Assembly: GCA_035222895.1 (NCBI GenBank)
Contig: JAVYIG010000893.1
Span: 186,001-250,000 of the forward strand
Direction: 5' to 3'
Length of the DNA: 64,000 nt
Source: Strongylocentrotus droebachiensis
Lineage: Eukaryota; Echinodermata; Echinoidea; Camarodonta; Strongylocentrotidae
A program made the position numbers and the translations under genes. Under the pieces are notes generated by a model. That model was not told where the DNA came from and ran no database searches. It worked only from the letters and a program-made list of their open reading frames with translations. Below are positions 12,241 to 22,574 of this stretch, piece after piece (the first letter of the stretch is position 1; the number at the start of each line of letters is the position of its first letter).

Positions 12241-12944
12241 TTATCATTTGATATAACATTTCTCAAGAATAACAGTAGAAAAATTGGAGGATTATAATCA
12301 TGATAACGGTATGGGAATTATATTTTGGTACAGCTACAAACATCTACAAAAATGTACAACAGCAACACATAACCAATACAATTTTCTTATCCGCCGCGGC
12401 CAAACACTAAATCACATTCACGACAGTGCTCACAATGATAACGAAAATATCGCAGGTCAGAAAAACATCGGCGCATTGCAGCACCTCTTTATAATGCGTT
12501 CAACACAATACCATTTCTACAGAATTATCATTTCATAAAGATCACACTCGTTCAAGGACGAATAGGGTGGGTCGTCCATACTCCATACTGTTCAGTGAAC
12601 CCTCGTATTGCGTGCAAACGATGTTCTATTCTAGATTAGAGGGAGCGGGCACAAGATTATGTCTGTCATTAATGTGGAACGCCTCGAAGTGGAGTACAAT
12701 GCAAAACAGGGGGCGTAGCTACCGGATGGGTAGTAGTGGGCCTGTCCTCCTTTTAGGAGCTCTAAAAAAAAACACCGCTAATGATACTAGGTCTATGAAG
12801 TTGATGTGAGCATTGTTATGTGAGTACCGATACAACTTAGCAACAAAACAAATATCATAAGTACATTACATAGCAACCAGAACACATCCGGTCTTAAACA
12901 TGTCAACGTCCTATATAACGGGAGTAATGCACAAGACGATTCAT

Positions 12945-13048
12945 ACCTTTAATACCAAAGGGGGAATATTCGCTCATTGGGATTTCGAACCCCATTTCCA
13001 CCGTTCCCGGGATCGCCAATCTATCCACTAAGCCAGATCCACGGTGTA
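12945..13048 (-). mobile_element. tRNA-like SINE head
   Basis: Read on the minus strand, TGGCTTAGTGGATAG (about 13036-13022) is an A-box-like sequence and GGGGTTCGAAATCCC (about 12993-12979) contains a B box. Spacing of about 30-40 bases suits a tRNA-derived head. The body is short or diverged. Confidence 0.5.
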
Positions 13049-13060
13049 CAAACTTGACCT

Positions 13061-13348
13061 GGATAACAAAAAAAGCAAGGAAAGGAAATTTAAGGATGTA
13101 TCAGCCATCCACATTATCTTCAACTCTTTCGTAATAATTGTATGCTCTTTATAGACCCATCGGCGACACAAATCAAAATGAGGCATTGGCAGCACATGAT
13201 TAAATATATCTTCGAGTTTGTCAACGCGTTCTAAACAAAATCGCAGTATATATATATTTCTTTTAATACGGACCTGCCGACAAATTTCGAAAAATGTTGA
13301 AATGTCCGTACATGATCTGTTAATTGGGGCGGAGATGTGCACCTCCTG
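13061..13348 (-). other. Open minus-strand frame of uncertain meaning
   Basis: Part of a 151-codon frame (13028-13483). The section outside the G/C tract has mixed composition (for example FFEICRQVRIKRNIYILRF and FDLCRRWVYKEH) and stays open for about 95 codons. No domain, start context or splice signal is convincing, and the rest of the frame crosses a G-tract repeat. It may be chance or a decayed element ORF. Confidence 0.15.
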
Positions 13349-13743
13349 CCCCCCCCCCCCCCCCCCACTCAGGGGTCGGAATGACCGCATGCGTGTTGCC
13401 AAAATGTCCGGTAAAGGGGTACTTTTCGTGCGACAAAGTCCGGCCCGAGAATAGTAAAAAAAGGGGTGTATTTGACTTTTCACCCGGAGATTTCTTTAAA
13501 AAGGGGGTGTTTTTTCTTTTTTTTCTCTCATCTCTTTGGACTCCTGAGAAATTATTCCGAATTTAGTGGGGTACATTGAGCATTTTTCCTGATTTAGGGG
13601 GGTCTCCAAGGCAGGAAAAGCCCGCGAAAAGCCCGCGAAAGGGGGGTTCGAAAATGTTGGCAGTCCTCAGATAGGGGGTGCTTTCAAAAAGAGGGAACGA
13701 GCATATGCGTACCCTAAATAACACTGAGTGGGGGGGGGGGGGG
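13349..13743. mobile_element. Family K repeat with C-run and G-run ends, long copy
   Basis: Begins with a C run plus ACTCAGGGGTCGGAATGACC and ends with ACCCTAAATAACACTGAGTG plus a G run, so the ends are mutually inverted (C-run ACTCAG / CTGAGT G-run). The same ends and inner blocks (TCCGGTAAAgGGGTA, GGGGGTGCTTTCAAA) occur at 59883-60114, which lacks an inner block. An 11-base duplication AAAAGCCCGCG lies at 13617-13638. Confidence 0.65.
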
Positions 13744-13759
13744 AGGGGGCCGGGGTGCA

Positions 13760-14510
13760 CCTGATACCCATTTTCCTCCTATTTCGCTACCCCCTCCCCC
13801 CCCCCTGCGCCATTGCCACCTTGTTTACTCAATAATTATTTCATCTACATCCCGTATCGTTGTCAGGAACAACAGAAAAACAACAAAACGCTACAAAAGT
13901 TAAGGACAACAAATAAAGAGGTTGCCTCATTTTAAGATATTAAAAGAGGAAACGAATTTTACGGTTGGCGACAACACAATTGATCTTTATTAGATTGGAG
14001 GAATGTCTTCTTTCGATTTCTCATTGACGGGAGGGGTGTGTCCAAAAAGATTTCAATACACTTGGAATGCCTCTAAATTGGAATGGGCGCAATTTGTAAA
14101 AGAAGTCAAACAGAGGGAAATATGAAGGAATATTCTACCTCTTCGATTCGACATGTCATATTGAGTGACCTATGAACTAGATTCTCATATTCTTTATTTT
14201 CTTTTCCAATCCGAGAACATAGAGCGACATTATCTGCTTAGACTGTGAAACGGGCCCTTAGTCAGAATCATTTTAGGGGACACAAATAGCCCGTACCCCT
14301 TTAAAACAATGTGGCAAGTCTTAAATTAATATTTTTTAAATGTGTCACTCTTCGAATCTTTAGATCAGAATTTCACTTTGATGTCATTTTTTCTGTTATT
14401 GTGATCCTATATAAATATAGGCTAAATATATTTTCCTATATAAACAATCTTGGTAGATCTCGTGTTTTATTTCGCTGAAAATTAAGTATCTAAGCTACCC
14501 GGTGCGTGCG
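13760..14510. other. No gene recognised
   Basis: AT-rich sequence after a C-rich tract at 13790-13806. No feature is seen. Confidence 0.5.
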
Positions 14511-14514
14511 TGGG

Positions 14515-14583
14515 GGGATACACATCTCTATGTGCCCCCCCCCCCTCCCCCCCCCAAAAAAAAAAAAGTGCAAAAAAAAAAAA
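14515..14583. repeat. C and A homopolymer cluster
   Basis: C runs at about 14536-14555 followed by two A runs of 11 or more bases, immediately left of the family T element. Confidence 0.85.
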
Positions 14584-14601
14584 CCCAAATTATGATATAT
14601 A

Positions 14602-15731
14602 TAGGTTTTCCCGGCCAATTTCGTAAAAGCAGCAGTCAATTTCATTAACGTGCATTCATGTTTGAGCAAATTTTCTCCACACGTTGCTGCCCTGTTTCAT
14701 ATTTAAACTTGTTGCATTCAATTTCGTTTTGAGTCACCGAATTTTCTAAAAATGCTCATTCAAATTAAAGCTTGGTTCAGTCAATTTGGAAATGCGTAAG
14801 GGTCATTCAATTTCGCCAATGTTCAGTGGGAGGTGAATTCTTTGGCGAATTGCGGTTTCATATTCGTCTATGGGCATCCTCTTTCGCAATCGGGTCATTC
14901 AAATTAAAACTAGACCTCATAATCAAAGTATGAGACTGGATGTTCATTCGGATATTCAGTATTTCATGTTCATTTGTTTATTCTTTTTCTCTATGATCTT
15001 TACTGACATGATTTCACATTATACAATCTTTTTATTTGTCTGATATATTTATATTGCATTTATGCTTTTCTCTTTCTTTCGACATTCTTTATTTTTGTTG
15101 AAACATCTCTTTATTCATATCTTCATAATTTTCATTATAACTGCCTTATTATAGGGGTTATTTGGTGTTTTTTTTTAAATCTTGATTGAGTAGGTGATCT
15201 TTCTTTCTTTTCATTTAACATCATTTTCTTTATTCATCATTCTATTTTGTTTCCATCATGTCCATGTCTATTAAACCTGAACTCTACCTACAAGATCTGT
15301 TTATATATAGCTTGTGCTTAGAAGAGAAGTCACAAATTGTGCACCTTCGCTGGGGACAGTATGTCATTCCTACAAGTAAACTTTGCATAAAACTATTCAA
15401 ACAGAAGTATATTAAGTGACAAATTAACATCAAATGAAAAGCAATGCACAAATGTCACATATGTATGCCTAATCACGAAATTGAATGCATGAAGACATAC
15501 CACCGTCTGTCCGGCGCGAATTTGAATGCTCTTTGCACGCTTTTCTAAATTGAATGCTCGTTTTGCACGTCTCCGTGGCAAGAGTATGAAATCGCATGCT
15601 ACTGAATCAAATTGAATGACGCAATTAGCTTTTTGAATGTTGATCTACATAGTCATTCAATTTCGCACGAACTTGAATGAACGTAACGTTAATTCGGATG
15701 CTAAGTTTACGAAGTTGGGCGGGAAAACCTA
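14602..15731. mobile_element. Family T element, copy 1 (TA-flanked, long subterminal arrays)
   Basis: Left end TAGGTTTTCCCGGCCAATTT and right end, inverted, TAGGTTTTCCCGCCCAACTT form terminal inverted repeats of at least 25 bases with few mismatches. TA flanks are at 14600-14601 and 15732-15733. The left arm to about 14970 carries repeated TCATTCAA(A/T)TT motifs and the right arm from about 15475 carries the inverse AATTTGAATG. The T-rich core of about 450 bases has no open frame of note, so the element is nonautonomous. The TA target fits Tc1/mariner-like elements, but superfamily is inferred only. Confidence 0.8.
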
Positions 15732-16034
15732 TAATAATTGTCATGCTCAGTAACATTATACAATGTTACTCAGTCAAGTATAAAACGTCAAGTTTTAATC
15801 TTCCAAATGCATTTAAGCCAACTCGATTCGATCGCTCACTTGATGACTATGAATATATTTAAAGCTGCATTAATAATTTCTTATGTGCCCCAAACACTGA
15901 AAACAGCCCTGGCTACGCCTTTAGTACTTTGATGAAGCTACTCGAGTTGTAAATAGTTTTGAGTAAGTAGATCGTCTGACTGAAGTTCAAGTCGGTGGAG
16001 TTGATTGTTCCAAGTTGCATAAATTAGTAGCGGT

Positions 16035-16075
16035 TCAAGCAGGGGCGGGGGAGGGGGGGAGGGGGGGGGGAGCTC
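16035..16075. repeat. G-rich tract
   Basis: GGGGGAGGGGGGGAGGGG-type tract in non-coding sequence. Confidence 0.85.
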
Positions 16076-16317
16076 AAGCTATCCCATTACAATTTATTCA
16101 ACCCATCCCCCCACCCCACCCCCTGGTATAAACGTGATCAGAGTCACGTCATTGATTGAATCAAGTGATGGAAATGTATATAAAATGTATGACCCCTTGT
16201 CTGCTTCTTAATCTTGCCATTATAATGATGAATGTTTATTTTACAAGTATTATGCGTTTCCGTTTTAATAACACATAATATTGCAGTATTTTCATTTCTT
16301 CTCTACCCCTATAGTCC

Positions 16318-16320
<3 letters not shown>

Positions 16321-16362
<42 letters not shown>

Positions 16363-16446
16363 CCTCTCTCTCTTTCTCCCCTCTCTCTCCCTCTTCCCAG
16401 CTCTCCATTTCTTTCCCCATCTCTCTCTCTCTCTCTCTCTCTCTCT
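16321..16446. repeat. (CT)n microsatellite
   Basis: Two long pure CT blocks (16321-16358 and 16421-16446) joined by C/T-rich sequence. The Ser/Leu-rich and Arg/Glu-rich frames over it are artefacts. Confidence 0.95.
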
Positions 16447-16488
16447 ACACTCTATTAGGTTAATGTAGTCTTCCACACCCATCTTTAA

Positions 16489-18120
16489 AGGTACTATGTC
16501 CCATTTGCAGGCCAAAAAAATGAAAAGGTTAAATTCCAATGGCATTTGAAAGATAATACTAATTTATGACTCCCCTTAAAAAAGGGGGGCTTGAAAATGT
16601 CTTTAAGTGGGAAAATAACACCTATTAGTTGTCAAATCGACTTAGGAGCTATAGAGCCAATAAGTATAGGATTTCCCGGCCGAATTCGCGAGTTTGTCAT
16701 TCGAATTCATTTACTTTGCATTTAAGTTAGCGCAGATCAGCTTTGTCATGCCAATTATCATTCAATTTTCCCGATTTTGTATTTAATTTAGGATTTTGGT
16801 CGAAGGATTTCATAGATCTGTCATTCAATTTAGAAACTGCTCAACTAGCATTCAAATTAATCGTCACTTGTCGAGGCGTCATTTTTATCATTCAAATTAA
16901 CACCTGTCATTCGTATTCGAATTATGTTTATTCAAGTTAGGAATGTTAGGGGGAAGAAACGGCAACACACGTTTACAGCTTTAAAAAAAATGCAATAAAA
17001 TACATGATTTTCCATTGGGGTCTCTTCTGTTATTCAATTATTAATTTTGAGGACAAAGCATTTGTTTGTAGTCAGACATTAGGTAAAGAAGGGGCGAAAT
17101 CAAGGGATATGGAATCTCTGAACGGACATGTTCATATACCCCGGAAAAGTGGGGATACAAAAACACTACCCCAGTCACAATATTGTACCGTTCCTCCATA
17201 ATGAAATTGTGATAAATTTATGATGAAACACAAGACAAACAACTTTCTTACATGAAAATTTACACAAATATTGAGACCATAAAGTCCGTAGATGTAAGTC
17301 TTTTTTTTAACAATCAAACTTAAAGGCTGATGAATATCTGATAAATCTAAAAGTATATAAAGAGTATAAATGCAAGAAAAGAAAATAGGATGTAATACAC
17401 ATGAAAAAACGGTCTTGAAAGAAAAGAATGAGCTATTAAAAGTGTTTAATAAACGAGAAAGGTATATTGACCATTAATTTTAGTGCACAAAGTGTTAATT
17501 TGAATGCTACAAATGAATTAGAATGCTAGAAGTACACCGTCGCGATGTCAGAAAATCGTGTTGCGCTAAATCGAATGACCAAATAGCGAAAGAAGCACTT
17601 TGTTCATTAATTGGAATGAAACATACATAGATTATAACGACAAATTCATAGATTTGAAATCTAGAAAAAGGAATATAAACCTGAGATATACCCGACAGCA
17701 CTAAAACCGTCGAATTTGAACGCAAGACAAATGAATTTGAATGACAAACTCGCGAATTTGGCCGGGAAATCCTATAATAGTCTTGATTTTCAGACCATTG
17801 TACCGCATGGTCGTCCGTTTTATGATGCGCAAAGATTCAATCAGTTTAGTTTTGGCCTTTACAAGAAGTGGGTTATTAATGTAGACAAATCCTTTACAGC
17901 TCATTTTATGTATGTTATTACCAAAGAAGAAAAAAAGCCAGTCAGTCACTCAATAGTGTCTGACAGTGAAGTTTAGCAAGTAAACGGGTTTCCTTGCATA
18001 ATTTGAATATTAGGACACTGCTAACGTTTAAATTTCACAGATAGGACATACATGACCTATTCATAACTCCTGCAAAGTTCTACAGAATTTGAGGTTGGCT
18101 GCAAAAGGGACATAGCATCT
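16489..18120. mobile_element. Family B TTAA-flanked element, interrupted copy
   Basis: Flanked by TTAA at 16485-16488 and 18121-18124. The left end AGGTACTATGTCCCATTTGC and the right end (GCTGCAAAAGGGACATAGCA) are inverted repeats. It matches the intact copy at 45721-46204 along its whole length, apart from the 1.1-kb family T element inserted at 16667-17774. The conserved 80-codon frame shared by the two copies (NSLDFQTIVP and onward) lies across repeat sequence and shows no known domain. Confidence 0.85.
16667..17774. mobile_element. Family T element, copy 2, nested in family B
   Basis: The left end is TAGGATTTCCCGGCCGAATT, and the right end inverted reads TAGGATTTCCCGGCCAAATT. The two arms stay alike for about 55 bases (through CGCGAGTTTGTCATTC). 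A TA duplication lies at 16665-16666 and 17775-17776. The intact family B copy reads AAGTAATAGTC at this point, proving TA duplication on insertion. Left-arm CATTCAA-type motifs (16700-16940) and right-arm TTGAATG-type motifs (17495-17755) mirror each other. The core (about 16950-17480) is unlike that of copy 1 and has no transposase-like frame. Confidence 0.9.
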
Positions 18121-18286
18121 TTAACAGGTTTAACACGGGCCCTCATTCATGGAAGGAAAGATTACATTAGATAACCACCAAAGTTTAATTTTCATCAGAC
18201 ATCAATCGGTAACATTATCTCACAACTATCAGTCAAATTGAAAAACTACACTAAATCAGCAATAGAAATGAATGTCCTATGCTCTC

Positions 18287-18309
18287 GCTGTCTCTCTCTC
18301 TCTCTCTCT
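18287..18309. repeat. (CT)n microsatellite
   Basis: Short pure CT run. Confidence 0.9.
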
Positions 18310-18558
18310 TTGAATGCGTGAGCAGACCGTCTGGAGACTGGCAAAATTTGACCACTGGAGGCAGCAAACTGAAATTTACAGAAATCGAAATATTGGAGAG
18401 ATCAGTTTCGATCTATGGAAATAGGCAAACCCTTCGACTGATAAAAAAAGGAATAAATTCACAAATGATCAAAGTTATAGAACCGAAGTATTATAGTTTC
18501 CAATCACTTCTCAAGATGTGAAAGTTGTATTAATGAATATGTCGATGGCCTTTCTTGA

Positions 18559-18625
18559 GGGGGGGGGGGGGGCAGTAAAAAAGCGCGATACCAAACGCTC
18601 CTTACCCCCCCCCTCCTCCCCACCC
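18559..18625. repeat. G run and C-rich tract
   Basis: G run at 18559-18572 followed 30 bases later by CCCCCCCCTCCTCCCC. Confidence 0.85.
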
Positions 18626-18656
18626 TTCAATTATCTGTACCAACTACTTTCATTTT

Positions 18657-18830
18657 ACATCATCATCATCATCATTATTATCAAAATTATCATCAAAATT
18701 ATTATCTTTTTTATTATCTTTATTATTATGATGATGATTATTAGTAGTTGTATTATTATTTATCAGCATTATTATAATTATTATTATTATAACCATAATT
18801 TTGTTACTGTTAATTATAATATTATTTCGG
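18657..18830. repeat. (ATC)n/(ATT)n degenerate microsatellite
   Basis: ATC triplets grading into ATT/TTA triplets; the Ile-rich frame over it is an artefact. Confidence 0.85.
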
Positions 18831-19279
18831 ACTGTCAGTAGAAGGAGGGTGGGTGAGGTGTCACGGTTTCATTTTTGTAGCCTCGTTGTGAAGAGTTCAT
18901 TCGTACTAATCTAACGAAAAAATAATTGCTTTTCATCTATTTCCGACAGAAGTCGACAAGATCTACATTGCTACAGAGTAAAGCAGATTCAACCAATATT
19001 GCCTCAATACAAAGACAGAGTAATATCTTTATCAATCCTAAGAATGTGTCATCATCTATGTTCCTCACTATTTTTTTTTGTTTTGTAACATTGTTTTATT
19101 GTATTCATTCAGTACAAAATATATAACAAACAAACATACAGCTTCATTGATTTACATAACATATCAAAATATAAAGAAAATTGTACATCTTTCAAAAAAT
19201 ACACAGTACATAATGTTATTTGGTTAACCCAACACGATCACAAAAAATTGGGAGAAATTCGTTGTTGGTTTGGGTTTAA

Positions 19280-19452
19280 TGCGGGACTGCAATACTTGTA
19301 GCTACTTGCGCCCTCTATATACCTAAGCGGTACCCGTTGGTCCCCCATGATCCCCTTATATGTTAATTGAGAGCTGATTTGATGAGACAACCACCTGTCA
19401 GTGACCACGCAGGGAGGTATAATCCCTCCCGGCCAAAATAGTGCAGGCAGGC
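19280..19452 (+). mobile_element. Family C short TTAA element, diverged copy
   Basis: Shares CTTGTAGCTACTTGCG, TTGGTCCCCCATGATCC, GAGAGCTGA.TTGATGAGA and CCACCTGTC with the copies at 49176-49362 and, in reverse, 57537-57721. The left TTAA (19276-19279) is intact and the right one is mutated to TTAT. Confidence 0.7.
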
Positions 19453-19480
19453 TTTATTCAAATTTGAAAAAATTGAAACA

Positions 19481-19785
19481 ATAATAATATTCTTCAGTTC
19501 TTGTATAGCGCATGATACGTCATGAAATAACATCTCTATGCGCTTCTAAAGAGCTTTGGAAATTATTACCCTAGTTTTAGCTTCGGCAGTCGTTATCAGC
19601 GCACAGTGCATTTCGAGGAATAATCCTACCAGGTACCCCATTTACCTCACCTCGGCTGAGTGTGGCAAATGTAGATCAATGTCTTGCCAAAGGACATTAG
19701 TGCCGCGGCGGGACTCGAACCGCGGACCTTGTGATCGACAGTCAGGTGACGTATCCACTCGACTCGACTCGACCACAACACCTCT
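19481..19785 (-). mobile_element. tRNA-headed SINE (S2 family)
   Basis: On the minus strand a tRNA-like head carries GCGGTTCGAGTCCCGCCGC (B box, about 19724-19706). It is followed by the conserved CCTTTGGCAAGACATTGAT block and a body ending in a TATTATTAT-type tail (+ strand 19481-19490). A GACTC short tandem is present at 19757-19776. The head is diverged from a functional tRNA. Confidence 0.7.
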
Positions 19786-20248
19786 AATGTCAATACCCTA
19801 TTCATATCGTATAGAAATTATTTCCGGATTAAGCAGTACATTATTGTCATGTTCACACATTTCTAAAGGCTTCCTTTCAGGATGCAGATGACGTAATAAT
19901 TAATAAAACATACCTACTTGAATGAATCTGATTCCAATTCCAGTCAAATCAGCTAAGCCTATATAATCCGCTGCACAGTTTCCCACATGGGAGACAATTT
20001 AAGACGCTAATGCCAAATGGTGCTCGTCATTAATACATTTGCAGCATTGCATTGCGATAAGAGAGGAAAGGGCCGTCTATTTTAGGGGCATTTCCTCGTA
20101 CGACGCGCCCCTAAGAGCATGATTCCAAGAACAGATTGACCCAATATGAAGTGGCAAATAATCTGATTGCTCCTAATGCACACGTACATACCACACTTTG
20201 GACTATTGTAATGTAATCAGGGGCACTGTCCCTGATGCAATGATTGTG

Positions 20249-20262
20249 GGGGGGGGGGGGGT
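20249..20262. repeat. G run
   Basis: Pure G run of about 14 bases. Confidence 0.9.
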
Positions 20263-20327
20263 AAATGGGAGGGGTGGGTAAATCACAGAATATTGGGCCA
20301 AAGTATGGCGGTTTGTTTGAAAGGGGC

Positions 20328-20370
20328 AGGGGAAGGGGGAGAGAGAGAGGGAGTGGTAGAAGGGGTGAGA
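20328..20370. repeat. Purine-rich GA tract
   Basis: GGGGGAGAGAGAGAGG-type tract preceding the LINE/SINE tail fragment. Confidence 0.8.
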
Positions 20371-20404
20371 CAAGGGGAATTTTGTCATAATGGAAGGCGC
20401 TTCG

Positions 20405-20456
20405 TATACCCAGTGGAAAAGGCGCTATATAAATTGCAACTATTACTGTTATTAGT
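20405..20456 (+). mobile_element. LINE/SINE 3' tail remnant
   Basis: GGAAAAGGCGCTATATAAATT followed by ATTACTGTTATTAG is the 3' tail type shared by CR1/L2 LINEs and dependent SINEs. Confidence 0.6.
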
Positions 20457-20492
20457 GAGAGAGAGGAAGCCAGGCAGAAATGTGAGAGAAAG

Positions 20493-20540
<48 letters not shown>
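20457..20540. repeat. (GA)n microsatellite ending in G run
   Basis: GA/GAAA repeats from about 20480, pure GA to 20533, then a G run. It follows directly on the retroelement tail. Confidence 0.9.
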
Positions 20541-20543
<3 letters not shown>

Positions 20544-20578
20544 AAAGGAGGCATTATAGAGTGAGAAGGGGGGCAAAC

Positions 20579-20698
20579 AGTGGTGTATCTAGGGAGGAGG
20601 AGGCAAATAAAGCGTGCAGTCTAATAAAATATACCAGACTTAGATGGGGGGGGGGGGGGCACGGTTCCTCTCTAAAATTCTCTGGATCCGCCACTGTC
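20579..20698. mobile_element. hAT-like MITE remnant
   Basis: The left end CAGTGGTGTATCTAGGGAGG and the right end TTCTCTGGATCCGCCACTG are inverted matches of the CAGTGGCGGATCCAGG terminus seen intact at 29012. No 8-bp flanking duplication is left. The right end is repeated in the tandem duplication that follows. Confidence 0.5.
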
Positions 20699-20759
20699 AA
20701 ATGCGTGTATACGTGCCTTCATTCTTCTTTTAACAAAATGAAGTTACCGCTCTATTTAT

Positions 20760-20777
20760 CACGTGACTGTGACGTCA
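20760..20777. promoter_or_regulatory. E-box plus full CRE, unit 1
   Basis: CACGTG at 20760-20765 and the palindromic TGACGTCA at 20770-20777. Both are known bHLH and CREB/ATF binding sequences; occupancy is unknown and the repeat context may mean no function. Confidence 0.35.
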
Positions 20778-20959
20778 AGCATGTGGAATTCCCCAGTGAA
20801 TAAACAGAGTGTTCTTTAATAAGATATACCAGACTAGGGGGGGGGGGGGAGGGTGGGGGTAAGGGCCATCTCTGAAACTCTCTAGATCCGCCACTGTCAA
20901 ATGCTTGTGAATGTGCCTTTATTCTTCTGTCACAAAATGAAGTTACCGCTCTTTTTTAT

Positions 20960-20977
20960 CACGTGACTGTGACGTCA
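20960..20977. promoter_or_regulatory. E-box plus full CRE, unit 2
   Basis: The same CACGTG / TGACGTCA pair, identical spacing, exactly 200 bases from the first, in a unit that has changed elsewhere. Confidence 0.35.
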
Positions 20978-21324
20978 AGCATGTGGAATTCCCCAGTGAA
21001 TAAACATGAATTTGTGTATAGAACACCCTTGAAGATGATTACGTTTATTCCGACTCTGATATCACTGATCTGAATTATATATGAATTAATTGAACTTTGA
21101 TTCCATTGATATTAGGTTGTAAGGGCATGTATACAGTCTACTTGAAAGTACGCAGAAAGATAAGAACCAACCATTAACGTTTATGGCATCTTAACTATAA
21201 ATACTAGGTTGATTCAAGACCTAGCGTTCTGCTCATTGCACACTGTTTGATACATAATGAAGATTTTCTTTACAAAGGATCGATCTTTCAAATAAACGTC
21301 TTAAAACGTTCCTTTTCTTCTTAT

Positions 21325-21549
21325 AAGGCATCGTTTAACAATATTAATTCTGAGATCCACGGCCCTACGTGTTATCAGTGTCTGTGATATGGTGTAATAT
21401 TAAAGCCCTAACAAAATTGCGCTTCAAAATTATCAAGAAGTGCCTCAAAAAAGTAAAAACTTCAATATTACACCATATTACAGACATTGATAACACGTAG
21501 GGCCATGCATCTCAGATTTGTAAAACTGGAAACATTGTTAAACAATGCC
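21325..21549. mobile_element. Family A foldback derivative
   Basis: Two family A left ends lie head to head. AAGGCATCGTTTAACAAT...GGCCCTACGTGTTATCAG...GATATGGTGTAATATT on the left (to about 21405) is mirrored by AATATTACACCATATTACAG...GATAACACGTAGGGCC...AACAATGCCTT on the right (from about 21463). The spacer is about 55-60 bases. TTAA at 21550-21553 bounds the right side; the left flank is TTAT. Confidence 0.8.
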
Positions 21550-21553
21550 TTTA

Positions 21554-22014
21554 AAGGGGAAGTGCACCCTAATCTGAAGCTGTTTTCAAGAGAAACAAAA
21601 GAAATCAGTAGCAAAAACAGAAACCAGATGAAAGCTTGAGCAAAATTGGATAAAATGTAAGTGAGTTATGAAGGTTTGAAAGTTTTGATCGATCAAAAGA
21701 CAAATTGGCAAAGCTAATATCAAATTGCTCTTTTCTCTACAAACATAAAGTAATCATACATGCCCACTATCATCAGTCATCATTGCACATATGTGTCTGT
21801 CTATATACAACCCCTCTATGAGTATGTATACATATTCTTTCTTCAGAAACTAAGAAAATGGAAATGTATAACATTTTAAGTACAGAGATTGAGGAGGACT
21901 TCGTAAGAAACGTCACAGCGTTGCCAATGATTGAATACGACTTGAACAATTTATAACTTTCTGATTTATAATCTTTTTTTAAAGAGTAGTTCTCTATTAA
22001 GGTTGTATTTTCCT
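21554..22014. mobile_element. Family H TTAA-flanked element, copy 1
   Basis: Starts AGGGGAAGTGCACCCTAATC right at the TTAA shared with the family A foldback and ends before TTAA at 22015-22018. Inner blocks (AGGAGGACTTCGTAAGAAACGTCACAG, then TTGCCAATGATTG) resemble those at 34726-35336 and 38571-38760. Inverted similarity of the two ends is weak. The 127-codon minus frame over it is not a gene. Confidence 0.55.
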
Positions 22015-22019
22015 TTAAA

Positions 22020-22475
22020 GCTACAAACTGAATCCCATGACAGTATAATATAATCATGATAGATCTGTGCAAGTGCATTTGCGTCATTCTCCGCTGGTTT
22101 AATCCACGAAATATGAATAATACAGATAAATTCATGAAACATGGATTTGGTTCCAAGGCAGTAAATCTACCCAGCTCCCTAAAATAGATTTCAAAACAAA
22201 AGTGCTCCCAAGAACACTGAGAAAAATTATTCCCGAGCTTTGATATGATCGCTTTGCGGCAGACGCTACTTTGTAATATTTTATTGTTTGAATATTAATT
22301 AGACACGTCATGGAATAGTGCATGTATCAATCTTTTGTGAAAATGATTTGGTTAATGATTAATAAAGGAACCCTGGGGAAGGGTAAATAAAAAAAAAGGA
22401 AATAAAAAGATCGCTTTGATCCTCCTCATTACTCTTTCAATTTACATCTCTATTTATCTATCCCTCTCCATCCAT
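22020..22475. other. No gene recognised
   Basis: Mixed sequence between family H and a CT tract; nothing is recognised. Confidence 0.5.
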
Positions 22476-22479
22476 TCTA

Positions 22480-22511
<32 letters not shown>

Positions 22512-22572
22512 CTTTCTCTCTCTCTCTCTCTTTCCGTCTTTCTTTTTCTTTCCCCCTCTCTCCCTCTCTCTT
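22480..22572. repeat. (CT)n/(TTTC)n microsatellite
   Basis: CT blocks separated by TTTCTTTC stretches. Confidence 0.9.
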
Positions 22573-22574
22573 CG

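Larger units (their letters stand above)
20622..21010. repeat. Tandem duplication, two ~195-200-bp units
   Basis: Units at about 20622-20816 and 20817-21010. Each runs in the order TAATAAaATATACCAGACT, G run, TCTCTgGATCCGCCACTGTC, AATGAAGTTACCGCTCT, ATCACGTGACTGTGACGTCA, and ATTCCCCAGTGAATAAACA. The units differ by point changes and small indels, so the duplication is not very recent. Confidence 0.9.

Noticed and set aside
13028-13483. 151-codon minus-strand frame as a gene
   Set aside because: Part crosses a G/C-run repeat and a SINE head; the rest has no domain, start context or splice signal. Listed only as an uncertain open frame.
20111-20576. Ser/Leu- and Arg/Glu-rich frames up to 147 codons
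   Set aside because: They come from GA/CT repeats and G runs on both strands.
21773-22156. 127-codon minus-strand frame
   Set aside because: Most of it is within the family H repeat; similar sequence elsewhere is not coding.
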